A stretch of 64,000 nucleotides of DNA from Buttiauxella sp049686335. Lineage in GTDB: Bacteria; Pseudomonadota; Gammaproteobacteria; Enterobacterales; Enterobacteriaceae. Position numbers and translations under genes: made by a program. The stretch spans positions 1 through 64,000 of the forward strand of contig NZ_JBAVHX010000004.1 of assembly GCF_049686335.1 (NCBI RefSeq), given 5' to 3'. Of the stretch, positions 41,059-49,072 are shown one piece after another; the first letter of the stretch is position 1, and the number at the start of each line of letters is the position of its first letter. The notes under the pieces are model-generated. The model was not told where the DNA came from, searched no databases, and saw only the letters and a list, made by a program, of their open reading frames with translations.

Positions 41059-43596
41059 TTACAGCTGCTGTTCAGTACGGCTAATAATGTCATCCTGAAC
41101 TTCTTTAGCTAGCACAACCCACTGTGCGCTATACCCAGCAACACGGACCACTAAATCCTGGTACTGTTGCGGATTTTTCTGCGCTTCTATCAATAGGTTG
41201 CGGTCAATGACGTTAAACTGAACGTGCATACCCTTCTTGTCGAAGTAGTTTCTTACCAGGCCGCTAAAGTGGCGTAAACCATTTTCCCCAGCCAGGGATG
41301 ACGGCAGGAACTTCTGGTTGTACAGCGTACCGTTAGAAGCAATAAAGTGGTCAAGTTTTGCAACAGAGTTCGCGGCAGCAGTTGGGCCAAACGTATCTTT
41401 GCCCTGACGTGGAGAAACCCCATCCGCCAGCGGTTCTTTCGCCAGTCGACCATCTGGAAGTGCACTAACATCTTTACCAAACAGTACGTTAGCTGATACT
41501 GGATAGATACCTGCCTGGAATTGACCACCACGCGGGTTGGTGTATTTCTCCACTTCCTGGCAATAGATCAGCGCACAGCGACGGGCAACATAGTCGACTT
41601 CATCAATGTCATTACCGAAGCACGGTGTATTTTCCAGAATATGGCGAATCTCTTCAAAGCGTGAGGTATTGCCTGCCGCAGCAGGAGCCGATGTCCCGTT
41701 TGAAAGCTGACGGTAAACTTCATTTTTAATCGCCGATGGGTCGAGAGAACCGTGGCTATCAATAATGCGTTTCACGATGTCATAAACATCTTTTTCACCC
41801 AAAGACGATTTTGCAGATACGCTACCCACTTGATGTCCAAAGTTGGCATCCAGCGCCCCTTTCAGCTCATTGAGGGTCACTTTGCGATCTTCAAATACCT
41901 GTTTCTGGATGGCGTAAACAGAGTCTCCAGTATCCGCGATACCGAATGCCTGTGGGCCGGTGAAGTTGTAGATTGCCCCACCTTCCTGCAAGGATTTACC
42001 CCGCCCGATACAGTCATCTACCAGTGCTGACAAGAATGGCAATGGGCAACGTTCACCGTGAGCAATATCAACACTGTTACACGCCTCAACCAGTTGGCGA
42101 ACAAAGTACGCCATCTGGTTGGTGAAGGCGGTATAGAAATCTTCGATGCTGGCGTACTGGGTCATTTCACCCGTGACCGGGCCCAGTTGTTGATTAGCAC
42201 TACGACCGTTGTTAAGGGTTATCTCCAACACTTTGGCCACGTTAAAGAATGCAGCATCGTGCCAGCCTTCAGTGCGATGCGGAGCCTGAGGTTCAACGCA
42301 ACCAATGATGCAGTAATCACGTGCATCACGCAGTGATACGCCACGGTTCTGCAGCGACGGAATAATCACTTCATCGTTGTACATCGCCGGAACACCCAGC
42401 CCCAGGCGTACCAGTTCACAAGCACGATAGAGAAACTCGTCAGGCGAACCTTGCCAGACGCGAATCGAGAATGAAGGTTGCGGCAGGCGCACATGCGCGG
42501 TCGCTTCCATACACATGTAGCTCAGTGCGTTAGTGGCATCCAGCCCATCTTCTGTCTGGCCGCCGACGCATAAGTTCTGGAACACCGCGTAACCAGCAAA
42601 AGCCTGAGCAGACACTTCATCACGCGTTTTATTGATGTCGTTGAGTTTGATCCAGCAGCAGTCCACCAGTTCCTGAGCAAATTCTTTGGATATCGCGTTG
42701 TCTGCCACCAGGTATGGGTACATGTACTGGTCAAAACGCCCTGGGGAAATAGAGTGGCCGCTGGACTCAATTTGCAGCATGCTCTGGATGAACCAGAAGG
42801 TCTGGCAGGCTTCCCAGAAAGTGGTTGCGCCATGTTCAGGCACACGAGTACAGTTTTGCGCGATTTGTTCAAGCTCGCGTTTGCGCGTCGGGTTACTTTC
42901 CTGTTGCGCGAGGCGTGTCGCTTCTTGAGCATAACGATGAGCAAATTTAATCGCTGCGTTATAACTCATAATCACTGCGCGATAGAACTGCTCTTTCTTG
43001 ATATATCCAGGCTCGCTACGATCAAGCGCTTCCATTGCGCGAGTCACTTCATTAATGATGCCGCGAAAACCGATTCTCAACACTTTGCCGTAATCTACAC
43101 TCACGTGGCCCACGCCGCCGTAGAAGTAGTTACCTACCGTGAAAACGCCATTTGCCATGCTCTCTTTAGTGCTTTCTGACATATAGGATGCTGCAAGCGA
43201 ACTGGTCGTTTTACCTGGCCAGTATTTAAAGGCTTCATGCAGTTCTTGCGCTGTCTTTTTAGGAATAATAAAAGGATCCGCAATACGGTGTTCCATAGTA
43301 TCGAATTCTTTTTCTACCCAGTCATATGAAAATTCAGGACAGATTTCAGTTGAGCGCGGATTAATGGTTACCGCCCCCACAATGAGTTCGTCAGGGCGAA
43401 TAGTTACCGGCAATTCATTAAATATTTTCTCAACCACTTTTGCTCTGCGCATAATAGCAGGCAATTGTTCACTTTCTTTATAAGCTTCGGTGGCCAGCAC
43501 TGCACGCTCTGATTCCACATAGGGGGTAGCATGCAAAATCATATTTTTTAATCTGACAACACGATCGGTTGGATTAGAAAAACCTTTCTCTAACAT
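41059..43596 (-). CDS. Glycyl radical diol dehydratase (B12-independent propanediol/glycerol dehydratase type)
   Basis: 845 residues, the signature enzyme of the microcompartment. The radical loop is VRVAGYSAQWVVL with G821; the thiyl Cys is C433 in IIGCVEPQAPH with E435. H164 (GGVGHVSVDYG), H281-S282 (SSGHSISPGRFDQ) and D447 (TEGWHDAAF) fall at exactly the residue numbers of the substrate ligands of the Clostridium butyricum glycerol dehydratase. CutC choline lyases have different ligands, and the enteric ones are longer. It should dehydrate 1,2-propanediol to propionaldehyde, or glycerol to 3-hydroxypropionaldehyde. About 58 extra residues (about 588-646) precede the radical domain. No N-terminal extension is present. 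Confidence 0.9.
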   Translation of the reverse strand: MLEKGFSNPTDRVVRLKNMILHATPYVESERAVLATEAYKESEQLPAIMRRAKVVEKIFNELPVTIRPDELIVGAVTINPRSTEICPEFSYDWVEKEFDTMEHRIADPFIIPKKTAQELHEAFKYWPGKTTSSLAASYMSESTKESMANGVFTVGNYFYGGVGHVSVDYGKVLRIGFRGIINEVTRAMEALDRSEPGYIKKEQFYRAVIMSYNAAIKFAHRYAQEATRLAQQESNPTRKRELEQIAQNCTRVPEHGATTFWEACQTFWFIQSMLQIESSGHSISPGRFDQYMYPYLVADNAISKEFAQELVDCCWIKLNDINKTRDEVSAQAFAGYAVFQNLCVGGQTEDGLDATNALSYMCMEATAHVRLPQPSFSIRVWQGSPDEFLYRACELVRLGLGVPAMYNDEVIIPSLQNRGVSLRDARDYCIIGCVEPQAPHRTEGWHDAAFFNVAKVLEITLNNGRSANQQLGPVTGEMTQYASIEDFYTAFTNQMAYFVRQLVEACNSVDIAHGERCPLPFLSALVDDCIGRGKSLQEGGAIYNFTGPQAFGIADTGDSVYAIQKQVFEDRKVTLNELKGALDANFGHQVGSVSAKSSLGEKDVYDIVKRIIDSHGSLDPSAIKNEVYRQLSNGTSAPAAAGNTSRFEEIRHILENTPCFGNDIDEVDYVARRCALIYCQEVEKYTNPRGGQFQAGIYPVSANVLFGKDVSALPDGRLAKEPLADGVSPRQGKDTFGPTAAANSVAKLDHFIASNGTLYNQKFLPSSLAGENGLRHFSGLVRNYFDKKGMHVQFNVIDRNLLIEAQKNPQQYQDLVVRVAGYSAQWVVLAKEVQDDIISRTEQQL

Positions 43597-43673
43597 AAAA
43601 GACTCCCGGAATTAATTATTTAACCTTGCGAGCAATAAACTGCGAGCTGTAATAGATTCTTCATCACGTATTA

Positions 43674-43973
43674 TCAGAATGTATTAACGTCATCCTCTAT
43701 TAATCGCATGGCTTCATTGACTGCTGACACCTCGCCAAATATAGCGAGCGTAGTAACATGTTGCGGGCAACTGCCATGAATCTCCGATACCACCACGTGC
43801 GCACTTTTACTTGCGACGTCTGCAAAGAAGTAGAGATCGGGTACCGGCAACATCACGAGTCCAATTGCATCGATACGAATCAAGTCCAGCCGTGTGCGAA
43901 ACTCGCTGGGCATCCGCCGTTTTAGCATCGCCAGGGTTTCAGGCGTCGGTGCATTGATGATGCGTTTCTTCAT
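43674..43973 (-). CDS. grpU: GrpU/EutS-like permuted shell protein with pore-region Cys
   Basis: 99 residues. The order of elements (short N-terminal extension, then DAIGLVMLPVPDLYFFADVA, VASKSAHVVVSEIHG and TTLAIFGEVSAVNEAMRLI) is that of the circularly permuted hexameric BMC proteins EutS, PduU and GrpU. C69 sits in GSCPQH, in the loop that faces the pore in these proteins. GrpU proteins of glycyl-radical microcompartments have been reported to bind an Fe-S cluster at the pore, so this Cys may do the same and pass electrons or sense redox state. It lies between the dehydratase and aldehyde dehydrogenase genes. Confidence 0.82.
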   Translation of the reverse strand: MKKRIINAPTPETLAMLKRRMPSEFRTRLDLIRIDAIGLVMLPVPDLYFFADVASKSAHVVVSEIHGSCPQHVTTLAIFGEVSAVNEAMRLIEDDVNTF

Positions 43974-43994
43974 CCCCGATCTCCTCTGGCTTAA

Positions 43995-45521
43995 TCAGCG
44001 AATGTTGAGTGCTTCGACCATCACACAACGGCGGTTTCTTGCGAACGCACGGGCAGATGTCAAACCTTCACCCGTTGGCCCGGCAATCGTAAACGTCGGA
44101 TAACCTTCTCCACCCACGCCCAATCCAGCATAAGAAGGACCATTTTTAACAAAAATAGTGGTCTGGATTTGGCGAGCCATTTTGGTGAGTTTATCGACAT
44201 TGGTTGAGTGCATGATTGCGGTGTGACGATTACCGTGTTCAACCTGAACCGCCAACTCAATCGCTTCGTCAACGTTATCCACACGCACCACCGGCAACAC
44301 AGGCATCATCAATTCATGCACCACAAATGGATGATTTTTCTCGGTTTCAATTAAAATAACTTTTGTCTCTTCCGGCGCATTTACGCCCAGCTTTTGCAGG
44401 ATATAACGAGCATCTTTCCCAACAAACGCTGTGTTCGGACCCGTACCTTTTTCGTTTAACACCAGTGATTGCAATTGCTGAATTAACTTCTGATCGCACA
44501 ACAGATAAGCCCCGCTTTTCTTCATGCAATGAATCAGATAATCAGCAACCTGGTTCACCACAATCACTTCTTTCTCAGCAATACATGGCAAGTTGTTGTC
44601 AAAACTGCATCCATTTACGATATCGCGAGCGGCTTTTTCAATATCTGCCGTTTCGTCTACCACAACTGGCGGATTGCCGGCTCCGGCACCGATAGCCTTC
44701 TTACCCGACGACATCACTGTTTTCACAATTGCCGGGCCACCCGTCGCAACCAGCATGCTGATGCGTGAGTCATTGATTAACGCGTTAGTGTTATCAATTG
44801 AAGGCTGCGACACCGTTACCACCATATTGGCGGGCGCACCCAGAGTTGCGAGTTTGTTATTAATGAGCTCAACAACGTACAACGAAACATTACGTGAGCG
44901 AGGATGTGGGCTGAACACCACAGTATTTCCCGCCGCTAACATACCGATACTGTTATTGATGATGGTTTCTGTTGGATTGGTGGTTGGCGTAATCGAACCT
45001 ATCACCCCAAATGCTGAGTATTCCATCAGCGTCAGACCGTCATCACCGGTTAATGCTCCTGTAGTGAGATCTTCAAGGCCCGGGGTTTTCAACGCCGCAA
45101 GACGGTTTTTAGTAAACTTGTCTTCAACGTTGCCCATCCCCGTCTCTTCCACCGCCATACGCGAAATAGTCCGTAATACTTCATCTTGCAGAAAGACTTC
45201 GCGGATGCCCTGAATGAAGTTACCGCGATCGTGCATTGAACAATGGCGATATTGAACCTGTGCAATCACAGCCGCGGCAATGGCTTCATCCATCGTAGCG
45301 AATGCCCCGTTGCCTGCCGTTTTCGCCGGAAAAACAGAAGGCTCGACAGAAACCGTCTTATCCGTTTGATGAGCCAGTGCCCTGGCGATAAGCGCATCCA
45401 ACGGGTCGCTTTCCTGCCTTTGGTGAGCTGCAGGAATTGCCTGTGGAGCGACGTCCGCTATGGTTTTGGTATATTTACTCAGCACGTTAGAAACTGCCTG
45501 AGCAATGTCATTATCATTCAT
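43995..45521 (-). CDS. CoA-acylating aldehyde dehydrogenase of the microcompartment
   Basis: 508 residues of the PduP/EutE family. Catalytic C313 is in FDNNLPCIAEKE; GSITPTTNPTETIINN is the cofactor region and VGGEGYPTFTIAGPTGEGLT is the family C-terminal motif. It converts propionaldehyde, CoA and NAD+ to propionyl-CoA and NADH. The N-terminal extension holds two short amphipathic helices, DIAQAVSNVLSKYTK and PLDALIARALAHQ, joined by a flexible Ala/Pro/Gln stretch. These resemble encapsulation peptides that take cargo into the shell. NADH is recycled by the alcohol dehydrogenase of the same operon. Confidence 0.93.
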   Translation of the reverse strand: MNDNDIAQAVSNVLSKYTKTIADVAPQAIPAAHQRQESDPLDALIARALAHQTDKTVSVEPSVFPAKTAGNGAFATMDEAIAAAVIAQVQYRHCSMHDRGNFIQGIREVFLQDEVLRTISRMAVEETGMGNVEDKFTKNRLAALKTPGLEDLTTGALTGDDGLTLMEYSAFGVIGSITPTTNPTETIINNSIGMLAAGNTVVFSPHPRSRNVSLYVVELINNKLATLGAPANMVVTVSQPSIDNTNALINDSRISMLVATGGPAIVKTVMSSGKKAIGAGAGNPPVVVDETADIEKAARDIVNGCSFDNNLPCIAEKEVIVVNQVADYLIHCMKKSGAYLLCDQKLIQQLQSLVLNEKGTGPNTAFVGKDARYILQKLGVNAPEETKVILIETEKNHPFVVHELMMPVLPVVRVDNVDEAIELAVQVEHGNRHTAIMHSTNVDKLTKMARQIQTTIFVKNGPSYAGLGVGGEGYPTFTIAGPTGEGLTSARAFARNRRCVMVEALNIR

Positions 45522-45570
45522 GCTATTGATTTCCTTGCTTCACATCGCTTCACAAGCATTTCGCAGCGGC

Positions 45571-46356
45571 TTAGATGTACGGTTTAGTTGCGGACTTGAG
45601 CGGTGCAGGATCAAGCGTTGCAAGCAGTTGTAAACCAACTTCGCGCGCAGCAATCACCGCCTGGCGAACTGCACCGGAATCACCCGCAAAGGTGAAGATC
45701 ACTTCATTACTGAAGCTGGTGCCGTTAGCTGGGCTTGCATAGCCAATAGGTTCAATGATTGCTGATTTCGCCGCAGCATCTGCAATCAATACGCCGATTG
45801 CCGCAGGGCAAGCGCAGGTCATGCCGAATGACTTACCTACCGGTGCCCCGAACGCTTTATTCAGTGCGTGGCTTGCGCGAGCGGTGTATTGAAATTCGAG
45901 GTGGCCTGCCGGTGAACCGTAAACATCGCCAAACGTGCGATCAATCTCCGACAGCGCCACTTCGATGGCGCGGCGAACATCAGAAACATCGGTTGCGCCA
46001 AAAATAATTAAGCAACCATGTCCACCGCCACCTTCTGTATCACGCGCCAGCTCAATGGATAATATTTCGCTGTTTGTCGCTTTAATGGCTTCATCCGCAG
46101 CAAAAATATGTGGTCCAGCGCCAGTACGTGCGCCAAGAATACCGATAGAGCGATATTTCTTATCGATATTCATGACGTCATGCAATTGATTATCGACATT
46201 GGCAATGACCAAACCAATAGTGTTCCCCATTGCGGTTCCAACAAATTCTGTTAAACCACATTTGGCAATACTGGTGACATTATTACCGGTTGTACTGACA
46301 TCAGTTTGTTTATTCATTACTTCAGATATAATCTGCTCAACAAGATTATCTCTCAT
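45571..46356 (-). CDS. pduB: Trimeric tandem-domain shell protein, PduB type
   Basis: 261 residues with two BMC domains in tandem. It follows PduB closely: N-terminal LVEQIISEVMNK, CGLTEFVGTAMGNTIGLVIA, YRSIGILGARTGAGPHIFAA, DRTFGDVYGSPAGHLEFQYT and a final KPYI. PduB-type trimers form pseudohexagonal tiles with a gated pore, and the N-terminal extension of PduB anchors the enzyme core to the shell. It lies between the PduA-like and aldehyde dehydrogenase genes. Identity is secure from end-to-end similarity. Confidence 0.93.
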   Translation of the reverse strand: MRDNLVEQIISEVMNKQTDVSTTGNNVTSIAKCGLTEFVGTAMGNTIGLVIANVDNQLHDVMNIDKKYRSIGILGARTGAGPHIFAADEAIKATNSEILSIELARDTEGGGGHGCLIIFGATDVSDVRRAIEVALSEIDRTFGDVYGSPAGHLEFQYTARASHALNKAFGAPVGKSFGMTCACPAAIGVLIADAAAKSAIIEPIGYASPANGTSFSNEVIFTFAGDSGAVRQAVIAAREVGLQLLATLDPAPLKSATKPYI

Positions 46357-46377
46357 GGTCAGTATCCTCTGGCGTTA

Positions 46378-46659
46378 TTAAACGACGGCTTTTGGTAGAA
46401 TTTTCTCTACTTCCATATGCGGACGAGGAATAACGTGTACAGAAACCAGTTCGCCTACTTTTATTGCTGCAGCAGAACCCGCGTCAGTTGCGGCTTTAAC
46501 TGCGCCAACGTCACCGCGCACAATCACAGTCACCAGACCAGAACCTATTTTTTCATAACCCACTAAAGTCACGTTAGCCGATTTAACCATGGTGTCTGCC
46601 GCTTCAATTGCAGAAACCAGACCTTTCGTTTCAACCATACCTAGCGCTTCTTGTTGCAT
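46378..46659 (-). CDS. pduA: Hexameric shell protein, PduA type
   Basis: 93 residues from the ATG at 46659; the open frame upstream to 46824 is not conserved. A single canonical BMC domain: QQEALGMVETKGLVSAIEAA, VGYEKIGSGLVTVIVRGDV and GAVKAATDAGSAAAIKVG, ending PHMEVEKILPKAVV. Its hexamers make the bulk of the shell facets and carry the main diol-permeable pores. It starts 21 bases upstream of the pduB-like gene. It differs from the 139-residue BMC-H of the plus strand in lacking a tail. Confidence 0.93.
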   Translation of the reverse strand: MQQEALGMVETKGLVSAIEAADTMVKSANVTLVGYEKIGSGLVTVIVRGDVGAVKAATDAGSAAAIKVGELVSVHVIPRPHMEVEKILPKAVV

Positions 46660-46962
46660 AAAGACCTCATGTATTTCATTGGGAATTAAAAAACGCAGTG
46701 GAATAACCGAGTCGATTCTTCTGCTGCGGGTAATATGTTTTCTTAATATGATACTAAGGATATCTGGACAAAATGTTTTGCCCGTCAGCTTGATTATCTT
46801 GTTGTCTCGCATGTGTCTGGACAATAAAATCCACGCTCATATCCTTCATAATTCAAGTTGCATCTTTGTTGGCTACACTCACTCACCCGCATCACTGAGT
46901 TATGTAAGCTCAGCGGGATTTGCTTGCCGCCGCGATGCAACTTGAATTATTTTGGATATCTA
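46660..46962. repeat. ERIC element inside the GRM operon (46839-46959)
   Basis: The 303-base gap between the kinase and pduA genes contains a 121-base ERIC: ATATCC at 46839, ATTCAAGTTGCATCTTTGTT, a central GTTATGTAAGCTCAGCGGGA, CTTGCCGCC and TGCAACTTGAATTATTTTGG ending in GGATAT. It begins 3 bases from the kinase stop codon. Nothing else is visible in the remaining 180 AT-rich bases, which may hold an internal promoter for pduA onward. Confidence 0.9.
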
Positions 46963-48162
46963 TTACAAAGTGCCAGAAATAGCCGCAGCATCCATGGCAA
47001 TCATTTTCTCTTCATTGGTGGGGATGACTGCCACAAGTGGGCTATTGGCTTTTGAGATAACGCAACCGTGTCCAGCAAAAGTCTGTTGGTTCTTTTCTTC
47101 GTCAAGCTGTAATCCAAACACGCCGAGCCGTCTGACGGTTAATTCCCTCACTAACGCCGAGTTCTCACCAATGCCGCCAGTGAAAATCAGTGCATCCAGC
47201 CGGTGAAGTGACGCGAGATGCGCACCCAGATGGCGTGTCAGACGATGAACCATCACATCAATGGCCAACGTCGCACGCTCATTGCCCTGGCCACGCGCCT
47301 CTTGCAAAGTCCGGCAGTCACTGGATAACCCCGACAAGCCATATAGCCCGGACTGGTTGTTCATCATTTTGTACAAAGAGTCGACAGTTTGCCCGGTGCA
47401 GGAGGCGATATAGGCCGCAGCTCCAAAATCCAGATCGCCGCATCGCGTTCCCATGACCAACCCTTCAAGCGGCGTCATCCCCATTGAGGTATCCACACTT
47501 TTGCCGTTTTTCACCGCACATACCGATGAGCCGTTACCCAGATGAGCAATCAGAATGCCGTGATCGCCTGGGTCGAGATCAAATTCTTTGACGGCCTCTT
47601 CCGCAATGTAACGATGAGATGTGCCATGAAAACCGTAGCGACGAACCTGATAACGTTCCTGATATTCCAGAGGGATCGCGTAGGTGTAAGCCTCGGGCGC
47701 TAAAGTCTGGTGAAACGCGGTATCAAATACCGCAACCTGGGCAACGGCGGGGAGCAAGGCCATGGTTGCGTCAATACCGATAAGGTTGGCTGGATTATGT
47801 AATGGTGCGAGACCGGAGAGCGCTCGGATTTTTTCAATCACCTGCGCGTTAAGTGCCACAGAGTGTTTAAACTCACTCCCGCCATGGGCAACCCGATGCC
47901 CAATCGCTTTAACCGCTGTCAGCAGTTGGCGTTGGTCAAGTTCGTCAAAAAGCACTTTCAACGCACTAAGATGGCTGGCCTCAGGCAATCTCTGGCTAGA
48001 TTTGTGACCTGCGTGGTCTTTAATCGTCATACAGGCTTCATCAAGCCCGAGTTTTTCAGCCAAACCTGAGAGTACTGGCGCATCATCACCAAATGGGATC
48101 AACGCAAATTTCAGCGAGGACGACCCGCAATTAATCACTAAAACCAGTGAAGCAATGGACAT
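46963..48162 (-). CDS. Acetate/propionate kinase of the microcompartment
   Basis: 399 residues of the ASKHA acetate kinase family: LVLVINCGSSSLKFALIPF at the N-terminus, GHRVAHGG, VAVFDTAFHQT, RRYGFHGTSHRYIA, LIAHLGNGSSVCAV and TGGIGENSALVRE. It turns propionyl-phosphate (or acetyl-phosphate) plus ADP into propionate plus ATP, the only substrate-level phosphorylation in the pathway. Like PduW it acts next to PduL. An ERIC element starts 3 bases after its stop codon. Kinase specificity for propionate over acetate is inferred from context. Confidence 0.92.
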   Translation of the reverse strand: MSIASLVLVINCGSSSLKFALIPFGDDAPVLSGLAEKLGLDEACMTIKDHAGHKSSQRLPEASHLSALKVLFDELDQRQLLTAVKAIGHRVAHGGSEFKHSVALNAQVIEKIRALSGLAPLHNPANLIGIDATMALLPAVAQVAVFDTAFHQTLAPEAYTYAIPLEYQERYQVRRYGFHGTSHRYIAEEAVKEFDLDPGDHGILIAHLGNGSSVCAVKNGKSVDTSMGMTPLEGLVMGTRCGDLDFGAAAYIASCTGQTVDSLYKMMNNQSGLYGLSGLSSDCRTLQEARGQGNERATLAIDVMVHRLTRHLGAHLASLHRLDALIFTGGIGENSALVRELTVRRLGVFGLQLDEEKNQQTFAGHGCVISKANSPLVAVIPTNEEKMIAMDAAAISGTL

Positions 48163-48204
48163 ATTGATAATCCCAAAATCAATGTATATATGCGTAGGTG
48201 CAAT

Positions 48205-48265
48205 GGGTGGATGACGCTGCGCTTACCCCCTACCGTAGGTCGGATAAGCGCAGCGTCATCCGACA
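48205..48265. repeat. Pair of REP-like units inside the GRM operon
   Basis: GGTGGATGACGCTGCGCTTA at 48206 and GTAGGTCGGATAAGCGCAGC at 48235 face each other in the 110-base gap between the GlcG-like and kinase genes. In RNA they could form a large hairpin that sets operon segment stability. Confidence 0.8.
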
Positions 48266-48272
48266 ACCTGTT

Positions 48273-48782
48273 TTATTTGCTGCTCGTTAACTCGAAATGT
48301 TCGCGGCTAAAACGGCGTAACGTGTTGCTGGCAATAGCCAGATCCTGTTCAACACTGCCGCCGCTTATGCCGATTGCTCCCACTAACACACCGTTTGCCC
48401 AACACGGCACACCGCCAGCGAAACAACAGATTCTTTTGTCGTGCTGTAGCCCATAAAGATCGGCACCCGGCTGAACAAGCGGCGCTAATTCGTGGGTGGC
48501 CATTTTGAGTGCGACGGCAGTCCAGGCTTTCTGATAAGCAAGACTATGGCTGACCAGTAGCGCGTTATCCTGGCTAAAAAAGTAGCGTTGATGTCCACTG
48601 GCATCGACCAGACTGAACACAATGGGAATGTTGAATATCCGGGCTTCGAGGCAGGCATTGCGCCCTAAAGCTTGGGCATCATCCAGACTCAGGGAAGGCT
48701 GCCGTTCAGATAATTGCTGCGTGAGAGCGGAATTTATCCAGTTATCTAACTGTGATGGACGGTGTTCATCTTGCCCAAACAT
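48273..48782 (-). CDS. GlcG/HbpS (PduO C-terminal-like) protein
   Basis: 169 residues of the family found as the C-terminal domain of PduO and as stand-alone HbpS/GlcG, reported to bind haem or small cofactors. Motifs include LSLDDAQALGRNACLEARIF, PIVFSLVDASGHQRYF, YQKAWTAVALKMATHEL and GVLVGAIGISGGSVEQDLAI. Its N-terminal segment LDNWINSALTQQLSER could be an amphipathic targeting helix. There is no cobalamin adenosyltransferase domain, which fits a B12-free pathway. Common in GRM and PDU loci; its job there is not settled, perhaps cofactor or redox handling. Confidence 0.85.
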   Translation of the reverse strand: MFGQDEHRPSQLDNWINSALTQQLSERQPSLSLDDAQALGRNACLEARIFNIPIVFSLVDASGHQRYFFSQDNALLVSHSLAYQKAWTAVALKMATHELAPLVQPGADLYGLQHDKRICCFAGGVPCWANGVLVGAIGISGGSVEQDLAIASNTLRRFSREHFELTSSK

Positions 48783-48794
48783 ATCCCTTCCTCG

Positions 48795-49064
48795 CTATAC
48801 GTTAGAGTCCAGTGCGTCAACGATGCCGACAATCGCCGCATCAATAACCGAATGCTCTTTACTGTTACTCATGCGGGCGGAACTTCCGGTGGTCACGATG
48901 ACAATTTCACCGTTCCCTGCCCCCACGAAATCAACCGCGACCTGCGCAGTTCCTGTCGGCTTATAGTTTTCATCAAGCCGGGCAACGACCAGTAATTTGC
49001 ATCCGTTTAAAGAGGCATGCTTGGTGGTAGAAACCAGCGCACACGTGACTTTTGCCAGGTACAT
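48795..49064 (-). CDS. Pentameric vertex shell protein (EutN/CcmL, BMC-P)
   Basis: 89 residues with the EutN/PduN/CcmL fold: MYLAKVTCALVSTTKHASLN, LLVVARLDEN, AVDFVGAGNGEIVIVTTGSSAR and a C-terminal DAAIVGIVDAL. Five copies cap each vertex of the polyhedral shell and are needed to close it. It is the only pentamer gene seen in the locus. It lies 12 bases upstream of the GlcG-like gene. Confidence 0.93.
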   Translation of the reverse strand: MYLAKVTCALVSTTKHASLNGCKLLVVARLDENYKPTGTAQVAVDFVGAGNGEIVIVTTGSSARMSNSKEHSVIDAAIVGIVDALDSNV

Positions 49065-49072
49065 AAATCCTC

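Noticed and set aside
41059..43596. CutC choline trimethylamine-lyase
   Set aside because: The substrate residues match glycerol/propanediol dehydratase by number, the protein lacks the long N-terminal extension of enteric CutC, and the locus has a diol-type MIP channel and PocR sensor.
46660..46824. Longer N-terminus for the PduA-like protein
   Set aside because: The extra 55 residues are unlike any BMC-H; the ATG at 46659 gives the normal MQQEALGMVE start.
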